Source: Flavobacterium sp.
Lineage (GTDB): Bacteria; Bacteroidota; Bacteroidia; Flavobacteriales; Flavobacteriaceae
Assembly: GCA_024644805.1 (NCBI GenBank)
Contig: JAHEHC010000004.1
Span: 1 to 40,028, forward strand
Direction: 5' to 3'
Length of the DNA: 40,028 nt
Every line of letters starts with the position of its first letter. Position 1 is the first letter of the stretch. Shown piece by piece: positions 7,801-16,514 of this stretch. Position numbers and translations under genes: made by a program. The notes below the pieces were generated by a model. That model was not told the DNA's origin. It did no database searches and worked only from the letters and a program-made list of their open reading frames with translations.

Positions 7801-8520
7801 AAAAGGATTATCGATGAAAGACTTTTAAAAGCAAAAGCAGTATTTGGACTATTCGCTTCGAATTCAGTACATGACGATATAGAACTGTATGATCAAGATA
7901 GGGAGATATTAAATACCTTCATCACGCTTCGTCAGCAATCAAAGAAGAGAGATGGAGTTCCTAATGTAGCTTTGTCCGATTTTATAGCTCCTAAAGAATC
8001 GGGAATTGAAGATTATATGGGTTGTTTTTGTGTTACAGCTGGATTCGGTACGCAGGAATTGGCCCAACAATTTGAAGAGGCTCACGATGATTATAGTTCG
8101 ATTATGATCAAAGCCATTGCCGATAGATTGGCTGAGGCATTTGCCGAGTATCTGCATAAGGAGGTGCGAACCAGATATTGGGGATATGCCTCGAATGAGG
8201 ATCTGTCAAACGAAGACATCATAAAGGAAAACTACCGTGGTATACGTCCAGCACCGGGCTATCCTGCATGTCCAGATCATTTGGAAAAAAAGACCATATG
8301 GGAAGTATTGAATGTAAAGGAAAATATAGGAGTAGAGCTGACGGAAAGTATGGCTATGTGGCCTGCAGCAAGCGTTAGCGGGTATTATTTTGCAAATCCA
8401 GAGGCCAGATATTTCGGTCTGGGAAAAATTAAGAACGATCAATTGGAAGATTATTCCAAGCGAAGAAAAATCTCTGTTGTTGAGGCCGGAAAATGGCTGA
8501 ACCCAAATTTAAATGAATAG
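4852..8520 (+). CDS. metH: Cobalamin-dependent methionine synthase, full length
   Basis: Transfers the methyl group of 5-methyl-THF to homocysteine through cobalamin. 1222 residues from ATG 4852; the upstream TTG at 4840 lies in the A-rich leader and is rejected. All four modules are present and nearly collinear with E. coli MetH: homocysteine domain with Zn ligands C243 (FNCALGA), C306 and C307 (GGCCGT); pterin domain starting [16 protein letters not shown] near 348; cap plus B12 domain with [10 protein letters not shown] (axial His758); and the SAM reactivation domain with R1132 in [12 protein letters not shown]. No split into separate N- and C-terminal genes. A SAM-I riboswitch precedes it; metF follows after 3 bp. 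Confidence 0.98.
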   Translation: MANVLKELKNRILVLDGAMGTMLQQYDFSEEDFRGDRFRDWEVSLKGNNDLLSITQPKAISEIHAKYLEAGADIIETNTFSATSIAMADYQMEEMVYEINVESARIAKEIAEEFTGRTPQKPRFVAGSIGPTNKTASMSPEVNDPGYRAITFDELRSAYKLQVEALLDGGVDLLLVETVFDTLNAKAALFAIEEVKEERNIDVPIMVSGTITDASGRTLSGQTVEAFLASISHIPLLSIGFNCALGAEQLKPFLKRLSRDTSFFTSAHPNAGLPNAFGEYDQTPQQMMQLIEEYLQEGLINIIGGCCGTNPDHIRKIAIIASEHKPRNCAEVKISDKRYLTLSGLESLVVTPESNFINVGERTNVTGSRKFLRLIQEDNYDEAIEIARLQVEDGAQIIDVNMDEAMIDGVQAMTRFLNLIASEPDIARVPIMIDSSKWEIIEAGLKVVQGKCVVNSISLKEGEEEFIRQAKLIRRYGAAVIVMAFDETGQADSFQRRISICKRSYDILVNTVGFPPEDIIFDPNIFPVATGMEEHRRNAIDFFKATKWIREQLAHSNVSGGVSNVSFSFRGNNSIREAMHSSFLYHAIEHGMNLGIVNPSLLEVYDEIDEELLEHVEDVLLDRREDATERLMDYSETVKGIVKESNVEVQEWRTEPLQDRITHALVKGIDAFIIEDVEEARMESEKPIDVIEGHLMIGMDVVGELFGSGKMFLPQVVKSARVMKKAVAYLQPYIEKEKGGRSEFAGRIVMATVKGDVHDIGKNIVSVVLGCNNYEVIDLGVMVPLEKIIDTAIKEQADIIGLSGLITPSLDEMVYVSMEMEKRKLSIPLIVGGATTSRVHSAVKIAPNYSHAVVHVNDASKAVTVVGNLLNKNKERYMDQIRTEYNTFRDQFLSRNRKKEFLSIEDARNNKLRIDWSSTRIMKPTKLGIDILDDFDLTLLLDFIDWTPFFRSWELHGKFPNILEDEIIGEQATALYHDAQNLLKRIIDERLLKAKAVFGLFASNSVHDDIELYDQDREILNTFITLRQQSKKRDGVPNVALSDFIAPKESGIEDYMGCFCVTAGFGTQELAQQFEEAHDDYSSIMIKAIADRLAEAFAEYLHKEVRTRYWGYASNEDLSNEDIIKENYRGIRPAPGYPACPDHLEKKTIWEVLNVKENIGVELTESMAMWPAASVSGYYFANPEARYFGLGKIKNDQLEDYSKRRKISVVEAGKWLNPNLNE

Positions 8521-8523
8521 TCA

Positions 8524-9480
8524 ATGAAAGTAACTGACCACATTAAAAATGCCAATGGCAAGACCCAATTCTCATTTGAGATATTACCACCATTAAAAGG
8601 CGAACATCTGCAATCGATCTTCGACAATATCGATCCCTTGATGGAATTCAATCCTCCGTTCATCGATGTGACCTATCACCGTGAAGAATACATATATAAG
8701 GAATTGGAGAACGGTCTGTTGAAGAAGAAGATTGTAAAAAAACGCCCGGGTACGGTTGGGATCTGCGCTGCCATTCAAAATAAGTATCAAGTGGATGCCA
8801 TACCCCATATCCTGTGTGGAGGGTTTACCACTGAAGATACCGAGAACTTTCTAATAGATCTCGATTTTTTAGGAATTCAGAATGTCATGGCCCTTCGGGG
8901 AGACCCGGTCAAGAGTGAAACGTATTTCAAGCCCGATAAGGAAGGGCATGCCTATGCCAGCGATCTGGTGAATCAGATCCAGGAATTGAACCTGGGAAAC
9001 TATCTGGACGATGAGTTATTGAATACGTCCAAGACCGATTTTTGTATTGGAGTAGCGGCTTATCCTGAAAAACATGCAGAGGCTCCAAGTTTGGATAGCG
9101 ATATTTATTTTTTAAAGAAAAAAATTAAGAAGGGGGCCAATTACATCGTTACGCAAATGTTCTTTGATAATCAGAAGTATTTTGACTTCGTTAAGAAATG
9201 CAGGAATGAGGGTATTACAATTCCAATCATACCGGGATTGAAGCCCATTGCTACCAAGAAGCAACTCAATTTAATACCCCATCGTTTTAAAGTGGATCTG
9301 CCTGATGAACTGATACACGAAGTGTTGAATTGCAAGAATAATGAACAGGTCAGACAGGTAGGCGTTGAATGGTGTGTCAACCAGTCTAAAGAACTCAAGA
9401 AAGCAGGTATACCCGTATTGCATTATTATTCCATGGGGAGAAGTGACAATATCAGGTCGATCGCTTCACAAATATTCTAA
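8524..9480 (+). CDS. metF: Methylenetetrahydrofolate reductase
   Basis: Reduces 5,10-methylene-THF to 5-methyl-THF, the methyl donor for MetH, using FAD. 318 residues, close to the bacterial family norm of about 300. Family features are the N-terminal FSFEILPPLKG (active-site Glu region), GGFTTEDTENFLIDL near residue 100, NVMALRGDP near 120, IGVAAYPEKHAEAP near 177 and VTQMFFDNQKYFDFV near 214. It starts three bases after the metH stop, so the two are co-transcribed and share the SAM-I riboswitch. It ends one base from a convergent gene, with no terminator in between. Confidence 0.97.
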   Translation: MKVTDHIKNANGKTQFSFEILPPLKGEHLQSIFDNIDPLMEFNPPFIDVTYHREEYIYKELENGLLKKKIVKKRPGTVGICAAIQNKYQVDAIPHILCGGFTTEDTENFLIDLDFLGIQNVMALRGDPVKSETYFKPDKEGHAYASDLVNQIQELNLGNYLDDELLNTSKTDFCIGVAAYPEKHAEAPSLDSDIYFLKKKIKKGANYIVTQMFFDNQKYFDFVKKCRNEGITIPIIPGLKPIATKKQLNLIPHRFKVDLPDELIHEVLNCKNNEQVRQVGVEWCVNQSKELKKAGIPVLHYYSMGRSDNIRSIASQIF

Positions 9481-9481
9481 A

Positions 9482-10012
9482 CTAATTGACTTTTTGAAGT
9501 CGGGCACGCTGAACCACGCTAATAGGGAAGGAGATCACTTCGGGGATCTCCTCGGACAACCCTCCGGTGATCGATTTCTTCTTGGTTTGTGAGGCAACGA
9601 TCTCAAACACCATATAATCCATTTCAAAAGTAATGAACGTGGTTAGGAGGCTTCCCATAACCTCGAATAAGAAATAGATGCGATTCCCAACAACCTTGGC
9701 ATCTAAAAAGATTCCATTATTCTCATCCAAGATGTAATCTCCTTTGGAAGCGTCTTTTTCCTTTAAGGTATAACTTCTGGTCTGCTTATTTTCACCCGCA
9801 CCATAGACGATGGTATAATCATATTTTCCAACAGAATCTGTAGCCAACAGATGAAACTCCATCGGGATATTCTGTTGCCCATTCTCAGAATGGATCGTGA
9901 GTTCTCCTTTATAGTTTCCTAAGTAGGAATCAGGAAATATTTTGTCTGTATGTTCCTGAGCAATACTTATATTTGATATACAAATGATACTGAATATTAA
10001 GAGTAGTTTCAT
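9482..10012 (-). CDS. Secreted protein of unknown function
   Basis: 176 residues with a signal peptide (MKLLLIFSIICISNISIAQ). The mature part reads YLGNYKGELTIHS, then alternating hydrophobic and polar strands (MEFHLLATD, YDYTIVYGAG, RIYFLFEVMG, TFITFEMDYMVFEIVAS), which suggests a small beta-barrel of lipocalin type. No catalytic motif and no cysteine pair are visible. It converges on metF with one base between the stop codons, and its start lies 39 bp from the divergent dehydratase-family gene. I do not recognise the family; the lipocalin-like fold is only an impression from strand pattern and length. Confidence 0.75.
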   Translation of the reverse strand: MKLLLIFSIICISNISIAQEHTDKIFPDSYLGNYKGELTIHSENGQQNIPMEFHLLATDSVGKYDYTIVYGAGENKQTRSYTLKEKDASKGDYILDENNGIFLDAKVVGNRIYFLFEVMGSLLTTFITFEMDYMVFEIVASQTKKKSITGGLSEEIPEVISFPISVVQRARLQKVN

Positions 10013-10051
10013 CGCCTTTTTTATTTAGTTAAAGTACCAATTAATTTTTAA

Positions 10052-10993
10052 ATGTCAGTTGTCAGAAGAGAATTGGAGATTGCTTATAAAAGAGTCAATC
10101 CCTTTATACATCGAACACCAGTAATGAGATCCCAATCGATCGATGAGATGGTAGGTTGTAATGTGTTCTTTAAGTGTGAGAATTTTCAAAAAACAGGCTC
10201 GTTCAAGATGAGAGGAGCAACCAATGCCATACTCAATTTATCTGATGAACGAAGGCAAAAGGGAGTGATCACACATTCTTCCGGAAATTTTGCACAGGCC
10301 ATATCATTAGCTGCAAAAATACAAGGGGTGAAAGCCTATATTATCATGCCAAATAACGCATCGGAGATCAAAAAGGATGCTGTTAAAGGTTATGGAGGAA
10401 TCATTACATTATCAGATGCAGATATCAATTCCAGAGAACAAGTCACAAGAACAATACAAGAAAGAACACATGCGAATTTTCTGCATCCATCCAATCAGTT
10501 GGATGTTATTTTAGGGCAAAGCACCGCCACGATCGAATTTATGGAACAAAACCCAGAGATGGATTTCATATTGACACCCGTAGGAGGAGGTGGACTAATT
10601 GCAGGAACAGCTCTGGCTGCCCATCATTTTAATAACAATTGTAAAGTGATAGGGGGTGAACCCACTCAAGCTGATGACGCATATCGATCATTGAAAATGG
10701 GTGCGATACAAAAAAACAAAGAAGCGAATACCATTGCAGACGGACTTAGAACCCATCTGGGGGATGTGAATTTTCCAATTATTAAGGAACATGTCTTAAA
10801 GATCATCAGAGTAGATGAAAATGAAATTGTTCAGGCAATGAAAATCATTTGGAATCGTTTGAAAATTATTGTCGAACCATCAAGCGCTGTTCCTTTGGCT
10901 GCATTGTTGAAAGAAAAAGAAAATTTTAAAGGAGATCAGGTAGGTATAATTCTATCCGGAGGTAATGTGGATTTAGGCCAATTACCTTTTTAA
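10052..10993 (+). CDS. PLP-dependent serine/threonine dehydratase or serine racemase family enzyme
   Basis: 313 residues, fold-type II PLP enzyme. The Schiff-base lysine is K52 in KTGSFKMRGA, and the phosphate-binding glycine loop is PVGGGGLIAG near residue 178. The motif usually written SSGNHGQA or SSGNHAQG appears here as SSGNFAQA, with Phe for His. There is no C-terminal ACT regulatory domain, so it is not the biosynthetic, isoleucine-inhibited threonine deaminase; it resembles catabolic threonine/serine dehydratases and serine racemases. Substrate cannot be fixed from sequence alone. It stands apart from its neighbours, and a new promoter lies just after it. Confidence 0.88.
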   Translation: MSVVRRELEIAYKRVNPFIHRTPVMRSQSIDEMVGCNVFFKCENFQKTGSFKMRGATNAILNLSDERRQKGVITHSSGNFAQAISLAAKIQGVKAYIIMPNNASEIKKDAVKGYGGIITLSDADINSREQVTRTIQERTHANFLHPSNQLDVILGQSTATIEFMEQNPEMDFILTPVGGGGLIAGTALAAHHFNNNCKVIGGEPTQADDAYRSLKMGAIQKNKEANTIADGLRTHLGDVNFPIIKEHVLKIIRVDENEIVQAMKIIWNRLKIIVEPSSAVPLAALLKEKENFKGDQVGIILSGGNVDLGQLPF

Positions 10994-11000
10994 AATTGGT

Positions 11001-11008
11001 TATATTTG
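11001..11008 (+). promoter_or_regulatory. -7 element TATATTTG for the PagL-like gene
   Basis: TATATTTG, an exact TAnnTTTG match, lies 15 nt before the ATG at 11024, so the leader would be only about 10 nt. The -33 element is not obvious. Confidence 0.6.
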
Positions 11009-11023
11009 CACGTTTTTTAATAC

Positions 11024-12133
11024 ATGAGGTATACTCTTTACGTACTATTTATTTTCCTATCATTTCAGATCTCGACAGCTCAACAAAATGAGCTGAAGTT
11101 CTATTCGGTGGAAGCTGAATATTTTACAGGGAGCATTCTTGAACACAATCTCGATATTTCTCATTTGATTACCGGTCTTCCTTCCGGAATGGTCCTTAGT
11201 TTTAACCGAAAAACCTATGGATTTACAGAGATCGAAGGAAGATACAATTATCCTGATTGGGGGTTTACTTTTATTTATCAGGATATGAAGAACCCCATTC
11301 TGGGTGAGAACTATTCATTGTATGGGCATTTTACCTGGTATTTCCTTAACCGCATGCTTCGTGTTGGAATTGCCCAAGGGATAGCCTATAACACTAATCC
11401 CTATGATCCTGAGACCAATTTCGATAACAATGCCTACGGGAGTCATTTATTGAGTTCAACTTTTCTAAGGGCAAATTTCGTAAAAGAGAATCTATGGAAA
11501 GGACTTGGGGTCCATGCCGGGTTTGGAGTGATCCATTATTCAAATGCCAATTACAAAGCCCCCAATAGCAGTACCAATACACTTTATTTCAGCGCAGGAT
11601 TGAACTATACTTTCAATCAGATCAATTTTCCACCCTATATTCCGGTGGGATCCTGGCCCAGTTCCAACTATGCAGAGCGTATAAAATATAATATTGCCTT
11701 TCGTACTGGGGTGAATGAGGCAGACGTAAATGGCTTGGGACAGTATCCATTTGCAACCATTTCACTTTTTGCAGACAAAAGGATCAACTATAAAAGTACT
11801 TTCCAGGTAGGAGTCGATTTCTTCTTTTCAAGATTCTTGGAGGAACTCATAAGATATAGATCCATAGCATTTCCAGGAGATGGTTTGACCGGAGATGAGG
11901 ATTATAGAAGAATAGGGGTATTCCTAGGACATGAACTGCGTTTTAACAGAATAGCCTTTGTGTCTCAACTGGGATATTATGTATATTGGCCCTACGAATT
12001 TGAGAATAGGTTTTATAACAGATTGGGAATCAAAAGATACTTTTTTGAAGACAAGTTCTTTGTTGCCGCAACGGTTAAAGCACATTGGGCAAAAGCTGAG
12101 GCGGTCGAATTTACAATTGGATACCGTTTATAA
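11024..12133 (+). CDS. PagL-like acyloxyacyl hydrolase (lipid A deacylase family), outer membrane
   Basis: 369 residues with a signal peptide ending ...QISTAQ. The mature protein is rich in alternating aromatic strands typical of an outer-membrane beta-barrel. The segment GVHAGFGVIHYSNANYKAPN carries the His-x-Ser (HYS) pair of the PagL/lipid A 3-O-deacylase family. PagL's catalytic Glu, 12 residues after the Ser, is not matched here (Asn at that spacing), so activity is uncertain. The domain is followed by a second strand-rich region of roughly 170 residues (from GSWPSSNYAERIKY) that makes the protein about twice PagL's length. A GIN-domain lipoprotein gene follows after 4 bp, so an envelope operon is likely. 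Confidence 0.72.
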   Translation: MRYTLYVLFIFLSFQISTAQQNELKFYSVEAEYFTGSILEHNLDISHLITGLPSGMVLSFNRKTYGFTEIEGRYNYPDWGFTFIYQDMKNPILGENYSLYGHFTWYFLNRMLRVGIAQGIAYNTNPYDPETNFDNNAYGSHLLSSTFLRANFVKENLWKGLGVHAGFGVIHYSNANYKAPNSSTNTLYFSAGLNYTFNQINFPPYIPVGSWPSSNYAERIKYNIAFRTGVNEADVNGLGQYPFATISLFADKRINYKSTFQVGVDFFFSRFLEELIRYRSIAFPGDGLTGDEDYRRIGVFLGHELRFNRIAFVSQLGYYVYWPYEFENRFYNRLGIKRYFFEDKFFVAATVKAHWAKAEAVEFTIGYRL

Positions 12134-12137
12134 CTGA

Positions 12138-12896
12138 ATGATGAGAAAAGCACTTTTTCTTTTTGGTATTTTATCGATCTTCTTAGGATGTGATTCTGAG
12201 AATGCCTGGGACTGTTTCCAGGATTCAGGAGAGATCATCCAGGAGGAGTTTCATGTTGATGGATTCAAGAAGATCATCATCTGGAACAGGGTTAAGTTAT
12301 ACGTCTCTGAGGGTCCTGTTCAACGGGTTGTTGTGGAAACTGGTTCTAATCTATTGAATGAAATAAAGGTTCGTGTAGAGGATAGCATACTAAAGGTGAG
12401 TGACAGGAATAGTTGCAATTATGTTCGTGAATATGGGCTAACCAAAGTATATGTCACCTCACCAAATATAGAACAGATCCAAAATAGTTCCGGACTGGCA
12501 GTGGAAAGTGTAGGAACCATTTCATATAACGATTTGGAGTTGATTTCGGAGGATCCAGATCTGTTAGGGGAGTTTCATAAGGATGGTGATTTCATCTTCA
12601 ATGATCTGAATGTGAATGTCTTAAGGATTTATGCAAATGGGCTTTCCAGGTTCTATCTTAAGGGCAAGGCCTTCAATGCTCATTTTGGGGCAGCAGACGG
12701 AGATGTTCGAATAGAAGCTGGAGAATTGGAAGTACAGAATTTATTTATTTTTCATAGAAGCACCAATAAGATGATCGTAAATCCCATTCAGTCAATACAA
12801 GGGAAAATAATTGGACTGGGTGATGTAATCGCAAAAAACCATCCGCCTATCGTAGAGGTCGAGGAATTATTTACAGGAAAACTTATCTTTGAATAG
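12138..12896 (+). CDS. GIN-domain (DUF2807-type) lipoprotein
   Basis: 252 residues. A lipoprotein signal (MMRKALFLFGILSIFLGCDS) places the acylated Cys near residue 18. The rest is a repetitive right-handed beta pattern: an opening F-x-x-I-x-I-W-x-x-V-x-L-Y-V segment (FKKIIIWNRVKLYVSEG), VVVETG, LKVSD, then turns such as SGLAV, LLGEF and NGLSRFYLKG. This is how the putative auto-transporter adhesin head GIN domain looks in Bacteroidota. Function is not established for the family. It is probably co-transcribed with the PagL-like gene (4-bp gap). Its last 14 bp overlap the end of the convergent ABC ATPase gene. Confidence 0.75.
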   Translation: MMRKALFLFGILSIFLGCDSENAWDCFQDSGEIIQEEFHVDGFKKIIIWNRVKLYVSEGPVQRVVVETGSNLLNEIKVRVEDSILKVSDRNSCNYVREYGLTKVYVTSPNIEQIQNSSGLAVESVGTISYNDLELISEDPDLLGEFHKDGDFIFNDLNVNVLRIYANGLSRFYLKGKAFNAHFGAADGDVRIEAGELEVQNLFIFHRSTNKMIVNPIQSIQGKIIGLGDVIAKNHPPIVEVEELFTGKLIFE

Positions 12897-13587
12897 TGAG
12901 TTCTGCGAATAGACTCTCCAGATCCCTACCCTTTAAGGTCTCACCTAAACTTTGGTCATGTACAATAGCACCTTTGTTGATTATAATGACATGATCGCAT
13001 AAGGCCTCAACTTCCTGCATGATGTGGGTAGACAATATTACTGTTTTATTCGATTCCTTGACGACCGAGCGGATCAGCTCCCTGATCTCAATGATCTGGT
13101 TGGGATCCAGTCCGGTTGTTGGTTCATCCAATATAAGGACTTCAGGATCATGCAATAGAGCACTGGCTAATCCAACACGTTGCCGATATCCCTTCGATAG
13201 TTGTTCGATCTTCTTGTTTGATTCATTGATCAATCCGGTTTGCTGAATAACCGTTTTTATCCGATCCTTTGAAACCCGGTGTACATTTGAAACGAACTCG
13301 AGATATTCGGCAACATACATATCCAGATATAAAGGATTGTTCTCGGGAAGATAACCAATACATTTTTGAACATCGATTTTTTGTTCTAAGATCGAAAACC
13401 CATTGACAAAAGCATTTCCTCTTGATGGGGTGATAAAGGTGGTTAGGATCTTCATCAAGGTAGATTTACCGGCACCATTGGGTCCCAAGAGACCAACAAT
13501 AGACCCTTTTTCAATGGAAAAGGTCACATCATTCAGTGCTTTATTGTCACCATACGATTTATGGATATTTTCAACCTTGATCGACAT
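12883..13587 (-). CDS. gldA: GldA-type ABC transporter ATP-binding protein, short form
   Basis: 234 residues: Walker A GPNGAGKST near 34, Q-loop region IGYLPENNPLYLDMY near 82, signature LSKGYRQRVGLA near 129, Walker B VLILDEPTTGLDP near 150 and the switch His in LSTHIMQE. Overall wording is that of GldA, the ATPase of the GldAFG transporter required for gliding in Flavobacterium. GldA is usually about 300 residues; this one ends soon after KGRDLESLFAELTIQR and lacks the usual C-terminal extension, and no gldF or gldG permease is nearby. It may be a GldA paralogue serving another exporter. The 3' end overlaps the convergent lipoprotein gene by 14 bp. Confidence 0.7.
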   Translation of the reverse strand: MSIKVENIHKSYGDNKALNDVTFSIEKGSIVGLLGPNGAGKSTLMKILTTFITPSRGNAFVNGFSILEQKIDVQKCIGYLPENNPLYLDMYVAEYLEFVSNVHRVSKDRIKTVIQQTGLINESNKKIEQLSKGYRQRVGLASALLHDPEVLILDEPTTGLDPNQIIEIRELIRSVVKESNKTVILSTHIMQEVEALCDHVIIINKGAIVHDQSLGETLKGRDLESLFAELTIQR

Positions 13588-13601
13588 AATTTTATTTAAA
13601 G

Positions 13602-13609
13602 CAAATCTA
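13602..13609 (-). promoter_or_regulatory. -7 element TAGATTTG for the gldA-like gene
   Basis: On the minus strand TAGATTTG matches TAnnTTTG and lies 14 nt upstream of the ATG at 13587, giving a very short leader. It shares the 79-bp divergent gap with the DAHP synthase gene. Confidence 0.55.
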
Positions 13610-13666
13610 CATAAATTTATTACGTAATTTTATCCAGATTATTTTGTTTCACTTATAATTGTCCAA

Positions 13667-14749
13667 TTGAAAGACAATAAACACTTACGGCATTGGTTAG
13701 ACGATTTTGAACTGGACCATCCATTGGTCATAGCCGGTCCCTGTAGTGCAGAAACGGAAGAACAGCTCATCAACACAGCACACAAATTAAAAGAGACCGA
13801 TGCAACTTTCTTAAGAGCCGGAATCTGGAAACCCCGATCCCGACCAGGGCATTTTGAAGGGGTTGGTGAGGAAGGATTGAAATGGATCAATACTGCGAAG
13901 GATGAGACAGGTCTGTTGACCGCAACCGAAGTAGCCAGCCCTCAGCATGTAGATCTGGCTTTTAAATACGATATCGATCTGCTTTGGATAGGTGCTCGAA
14001 CAACGGTGTCACCATTCATCGTTCAGGAACTTGCCGAAGCATTGAAGGGAACAAAAAAGATCGTTTTGATCAAGAACCCAGTGAATCCCGATCTGTCATT
14101 ATGGCTCGGAGCGGTAGAACGTTTCCATAAATTTGATATTCAGAATCTGGGTGTGATTCACAGGGGATTTCCATCTTACGAGAAGACCAAATACAGGAAC
14201 AACCCTGAATGGCAGATCACCATCGATCTGCAAAATAATTTTCCGAACCTTCCCTTATTGTTAGATCCCTCCCACATTGCTGGAAATAGGGCTTTGATAT
14301 TCGACCTGTGCCAAACAGCATTGGATTTGAATTATGATGGTTTTATGATCGAAACCCATCTCGATCCAGACAAAGCTTGGAGTGATGCAAGTCAGCAAAT
14401 AACTCCAGACACCCTGAGTAAGATCACCAAGAAATTGAAGGTTAGAGAATCGGATAGTGATGTTCTTGAGTATCAAAGCTTGCTTAAAACGATGCGTTCG
14501 GAGATCGAATTGGTTGATCATAAGATATTGGAGATCCTGGCCAAGCGTATGAAGATCGTAGATCAAATAGGGAAATTGAAGAAAGAAAACAATGTTGCTA
14601 TCTTACAATCAAAAAGATGGAATGCGATCTTGTCGAAAATGATCCAGGAAGGAGCCGAAAATAATCTTAGTGAGGCGTTCATTTTGAATATGTTCAAGGC
14701 CATTCATCAGGAATCCATAAATCATCAAAAAAAGATCATAGATAATTGA
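13667..14749 (+). CDS. Bifunctional DAHP synthase / chorismate mutase
   Basis: 360 residues. The N-terminal 260 or so are a type I (KDO8P synthase-like) DAHP synthase: LVIAGPCSAE at 20-30, AGIWKPRSRPG near 51, GLLTATEVA near 82, WIGARTTVSPF near 107, LLLDPSHIAG near 199 and GFMIETHLDPD near 223. Residues about 268-350 (LLKTMRSEIELVDHKILEIL...KRMKIVDQIGKLKKE) form an AroQ-type chorismate mutase. It thus couples the entry step of the shikimate pathway to the phenylalanine/tyrosine branch, allowing prephenate-type feedback. The only sensible start is a TTG at 13667: in-frame TAA lies at 13625 with no ATG or GTG between, and the residues after TTG match the usual family N-terminus. First gene of an operon reaching aroA. 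Confidence 0.93.
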   Translation: MKDNKHLRHWLDDFELDHPLVIAGPCSAETEEQLINTAHKLKETDATFLRAGIWKPRSRPGHFEGVGEEGLKWINTAKDETGLLTATEVASPQHVDLAFKYDIDLLWIGARTTVSPFIVQELAEALKGTKKIVLIKNPVNPDLSLWLGAVERFHKFDIQNLGVIHRGFPSYEKTKYRNNPEWQITIDLQNNFPNLPLLLDPSHIAGNRALIFDLCQTALDLNYDGFMIETHLDPDKAWSDASQQITPDTLSKITKKLKVRESDSDVLEYQSLLKTMRSEIELVDHKILEILAKRMKIVDQIGKLKKENNVAILQSKRWNAILSKMIQEGAENNLSEAFILNMFKAIHQESINHQKKIIDN

Positions 14750-14765
14750 AAACGAAGTAACGTAA

Positions 14766-15695
14766 ATGAAGGGGATCGTTTATAAATCAACTGGAAGCTG
14801 GTACACCGTCAAAACCGAACAGGGAAACTTCTATGAATGTCGGTTGAAAGGGAAATTCAAGATCAAAGGTATCAAGAATACCAATCCAGTTGCAGTTGGT
14901 GATCGTGTAGAATTTGAATTAGAAAAGAAAGGGAAGCAAGAGAACGGGATCATCAATACGATCATTGATCGGGAAAATTATATCATTAGGAAGTCGGTAA
15001 AGCTTTCTAAACAAACCCATATTATCGCAGCCAATATCGATATGGCCTTTTTGTTGGTCACCCTGACCAATCCGACCACCTATACAACATTTGTCGATCG
15101 CTTCTTAGTTACTGCTGAGGCGTATAGCATCCATACCGTTCTGCTGTTCAACAAGATCGATAGCTACACGAAAGAAGAGTTGGTTGAAGTGATGTACCTG
15201 ATGGATATTTATAGAGAGATCGGTTATGAATGCCTGGATATTTCAGCAAAAACAGGACATCAAATAGATAGGGTCAAATCGATGATGAATGATAAAGTAT
15301 GTGTGTTCGCAGGTCATAGTGGTGTTGGGAAGTCCACATTGATCAATGCATTGGAACCCAATTTGAACTTGAAGACCAAGGAAATTTCAGAGCAGCATCT
15401 GCAGGGTCAGCACACCACCACATTTGCAGAAATGTATGATCTTTCATTTGGAGCTCAGATAATAGATACACCGGGTATCAAGGGGTTTGGCATGGTTGAT
15501 ATGGACCAGGAAGAGTTAGGAGATTATTTTCCTGAATTTTTTAGGAAGAAAGAAGATTGTAAATTTAACAATTGTCTTCATATGGAAGAACCGTCCTGTG
15601 CCGTTAAAGAAGGATTGGAAAATGGGGAACTGGCCTGGTCGAGATACAGGAGTTATAAGCAATTGATGTTAGGTGATGAGGACACATACAGATAA
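14766..15695 (+). CDS. rsgA: Ribosome small-subunit biogenesis GTPase RsgA
   Basis: Late 30S assembly and quality-control GTPase. 309 residues: N-terminal OB-fold (YTVKTEQGNFYECRLKGKF...VAVGDRVEFE), then a circularly permuted GTPase with motif order G4 FNKID (near 135), G1 GHSGVGKSTLINAL (near 184) and G3 DTPGIKGFG (near 235), and a C-terminal zinc site Cys-x4-Cys-x-His-x5-Cys in CKFNNCLHMEEPSC. This permuted order is unique to the RsgA/YjeQ family. It lies 16 bp after the DAHP synthase gene and 14 bp before dtd in a same-strand run. Confidence 0.97.
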   Translation: MKGIVYKSTGSWYTVKTEQGNFYECRLKGKFKIKGIKNTNPVAVGDRVEFELEKKGKQENGIINTIIDRENYIIRKSVKLSKQTHIIAANIDMAFLLVTLTNPTTYTTFVDRFLVTAEAYSIHTVLLFNKIDSYTKEELVEVMYLMDIYREIGYECLDISAKTGHQIDRVKSMMNDKVCVFAGHSGVGKSTLINALEPNLNLKTKEISEQHLQGQHTTTFAEMYDLSFGAQIIDTPGIKGFGMVDMDQEELGDYFPEFFRKKEDCKFNNCLHMEEPSCAVKEGLENGELAWSRYRSYKQLMLGDEDTYR

Positions 15696-15709
15696 TATAG
15701 GATGAAGAA

Positions 15710-16162
15710 ATGAGAGTGGTCATACAAAGAGTACGTAAAGCATCGGTTTCCATAGAAGGTAAAGAGGTAGCCAGCATTGATAGAGGCCTTATGATCCTTT
15801 TGGGAATTGAACACGAGGATACAGCTGAAGATATCGATTGGCTTTGTGGAAAAATTGCACGATTGAGGATTTTTGATGATGAGGATGATATTATGAATCT
15901 GTCAATAACAGATATTCAAGGTGACGCTTTGGTGGTGAGTCAGTTTACATTACATGCCTCCACCAAGAAAGGGAACAGACCCTCCTATATTCGCGCTGCC
16001 CGACCGGAGTCTGCAATACCCTTGTATGAGAAATTTGTAAGCAGATTGAGCCAGGATATAGGCAGCCAGGTTAGAACAGGTGAATTTGGCACAATGATGG
16101 ATATCTCATTGGTAAATCAAGGACCGGTAACGATTCTTATTGATTCTAAAATAAGAGAATGA
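15710..16162 (+). CDS. dtd: D-aminoacyl-tRNA deacylase
   Basis: Hydrolyses D-amino acids (and mis-attached glycine) from tRNA, keeping translation homochiral. 150 residues, the normal family length. It starts with the canonical MRVVIQRVRKASVSI, and carries the two signature motifs SQFTL near residue 78 and the cross-subunit Gly-cis-Pro motif as NQGPVT near 137, plus KKGNRPSY between them. Short gaps on both sides place it in the same operon as rsgA and the MazG-like gene, a translation-quality grouping. Confidence 0.97.
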   Translation: MRVVIQRVRKASVSIEGKEVASIDRGLMILLGIEHEDTAEDIDWLCGKIARLRIFDDEDDIMNLSITDIQGDALVVSQFTLHASTKKGNRPSYIRAARPESAIPLYEKFVSRLSQDIGSQVRTGEFGTMMDISLVNQGPVTILIDSKIRE

Positions 16163-16186
16163 TATTTTGAACTTAATAGAATAATT

Positions 16187-16513
16187 ATGGATATAAAAAA
16201 CGCTCAACTGGTTGTAGACCATTGGATAAAAGAACATGGAGTTCGATATTTCAATGAGCTTACCAACATGGCACAACTTACCGAGGAAGTTGGTGAGGTA
16301 GCTCGCATAATAGCCAGAAGGTATGGTGAACAGAGTGAAAAGGAAAGCGACAAGGACAAAGACCTTGGGGAAGAATTGGCCGATGTATTGTTCGTAGTTT
16401 TATGCCTGGCCAATCAGACCGGTATCGATCTCCAGGAAGCCTTCGATGCAAAAATCCGTAAAAAGACCGATAGAGATCATAAGCGCCATCAGAATAACGA
16501 TAAACTAAGATAG
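16187..16513 (+). CDS. MazG-like nucleotide pyrophosphohydrolase
   Basis: 108 residues, all-alpha NTP-PPase fold. The Mg-binding pattern is visible as E-x2-E in LTEEVGEVARII near residue 30 and E-x2-D in GEELADVLFVV near 65, followed by KIRKKTDRDHKRH. Such proteins hydrolyse nucleoside triphosphates, often non-canonical ones, to monophosphate and pyrophosphate. It is a single-domain form, unlike E. coli MazG with its two copies. The preferred nucleotide cannot be read from sequence. It lies between dtd and a small membrane protein, one base before the latter. Confidence 0.88.
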   Translation: MDIKNAQLVVDHWIKEHGVRYFNELTNMAQLTEEVGEVARIIARRYGEQSEKESDKDKDLGEELADVLFVVLCLANQTGIDLQEAFDAKIRKKTDRDHKRHQNNDKLR

Positions 16514-16514
16514 T

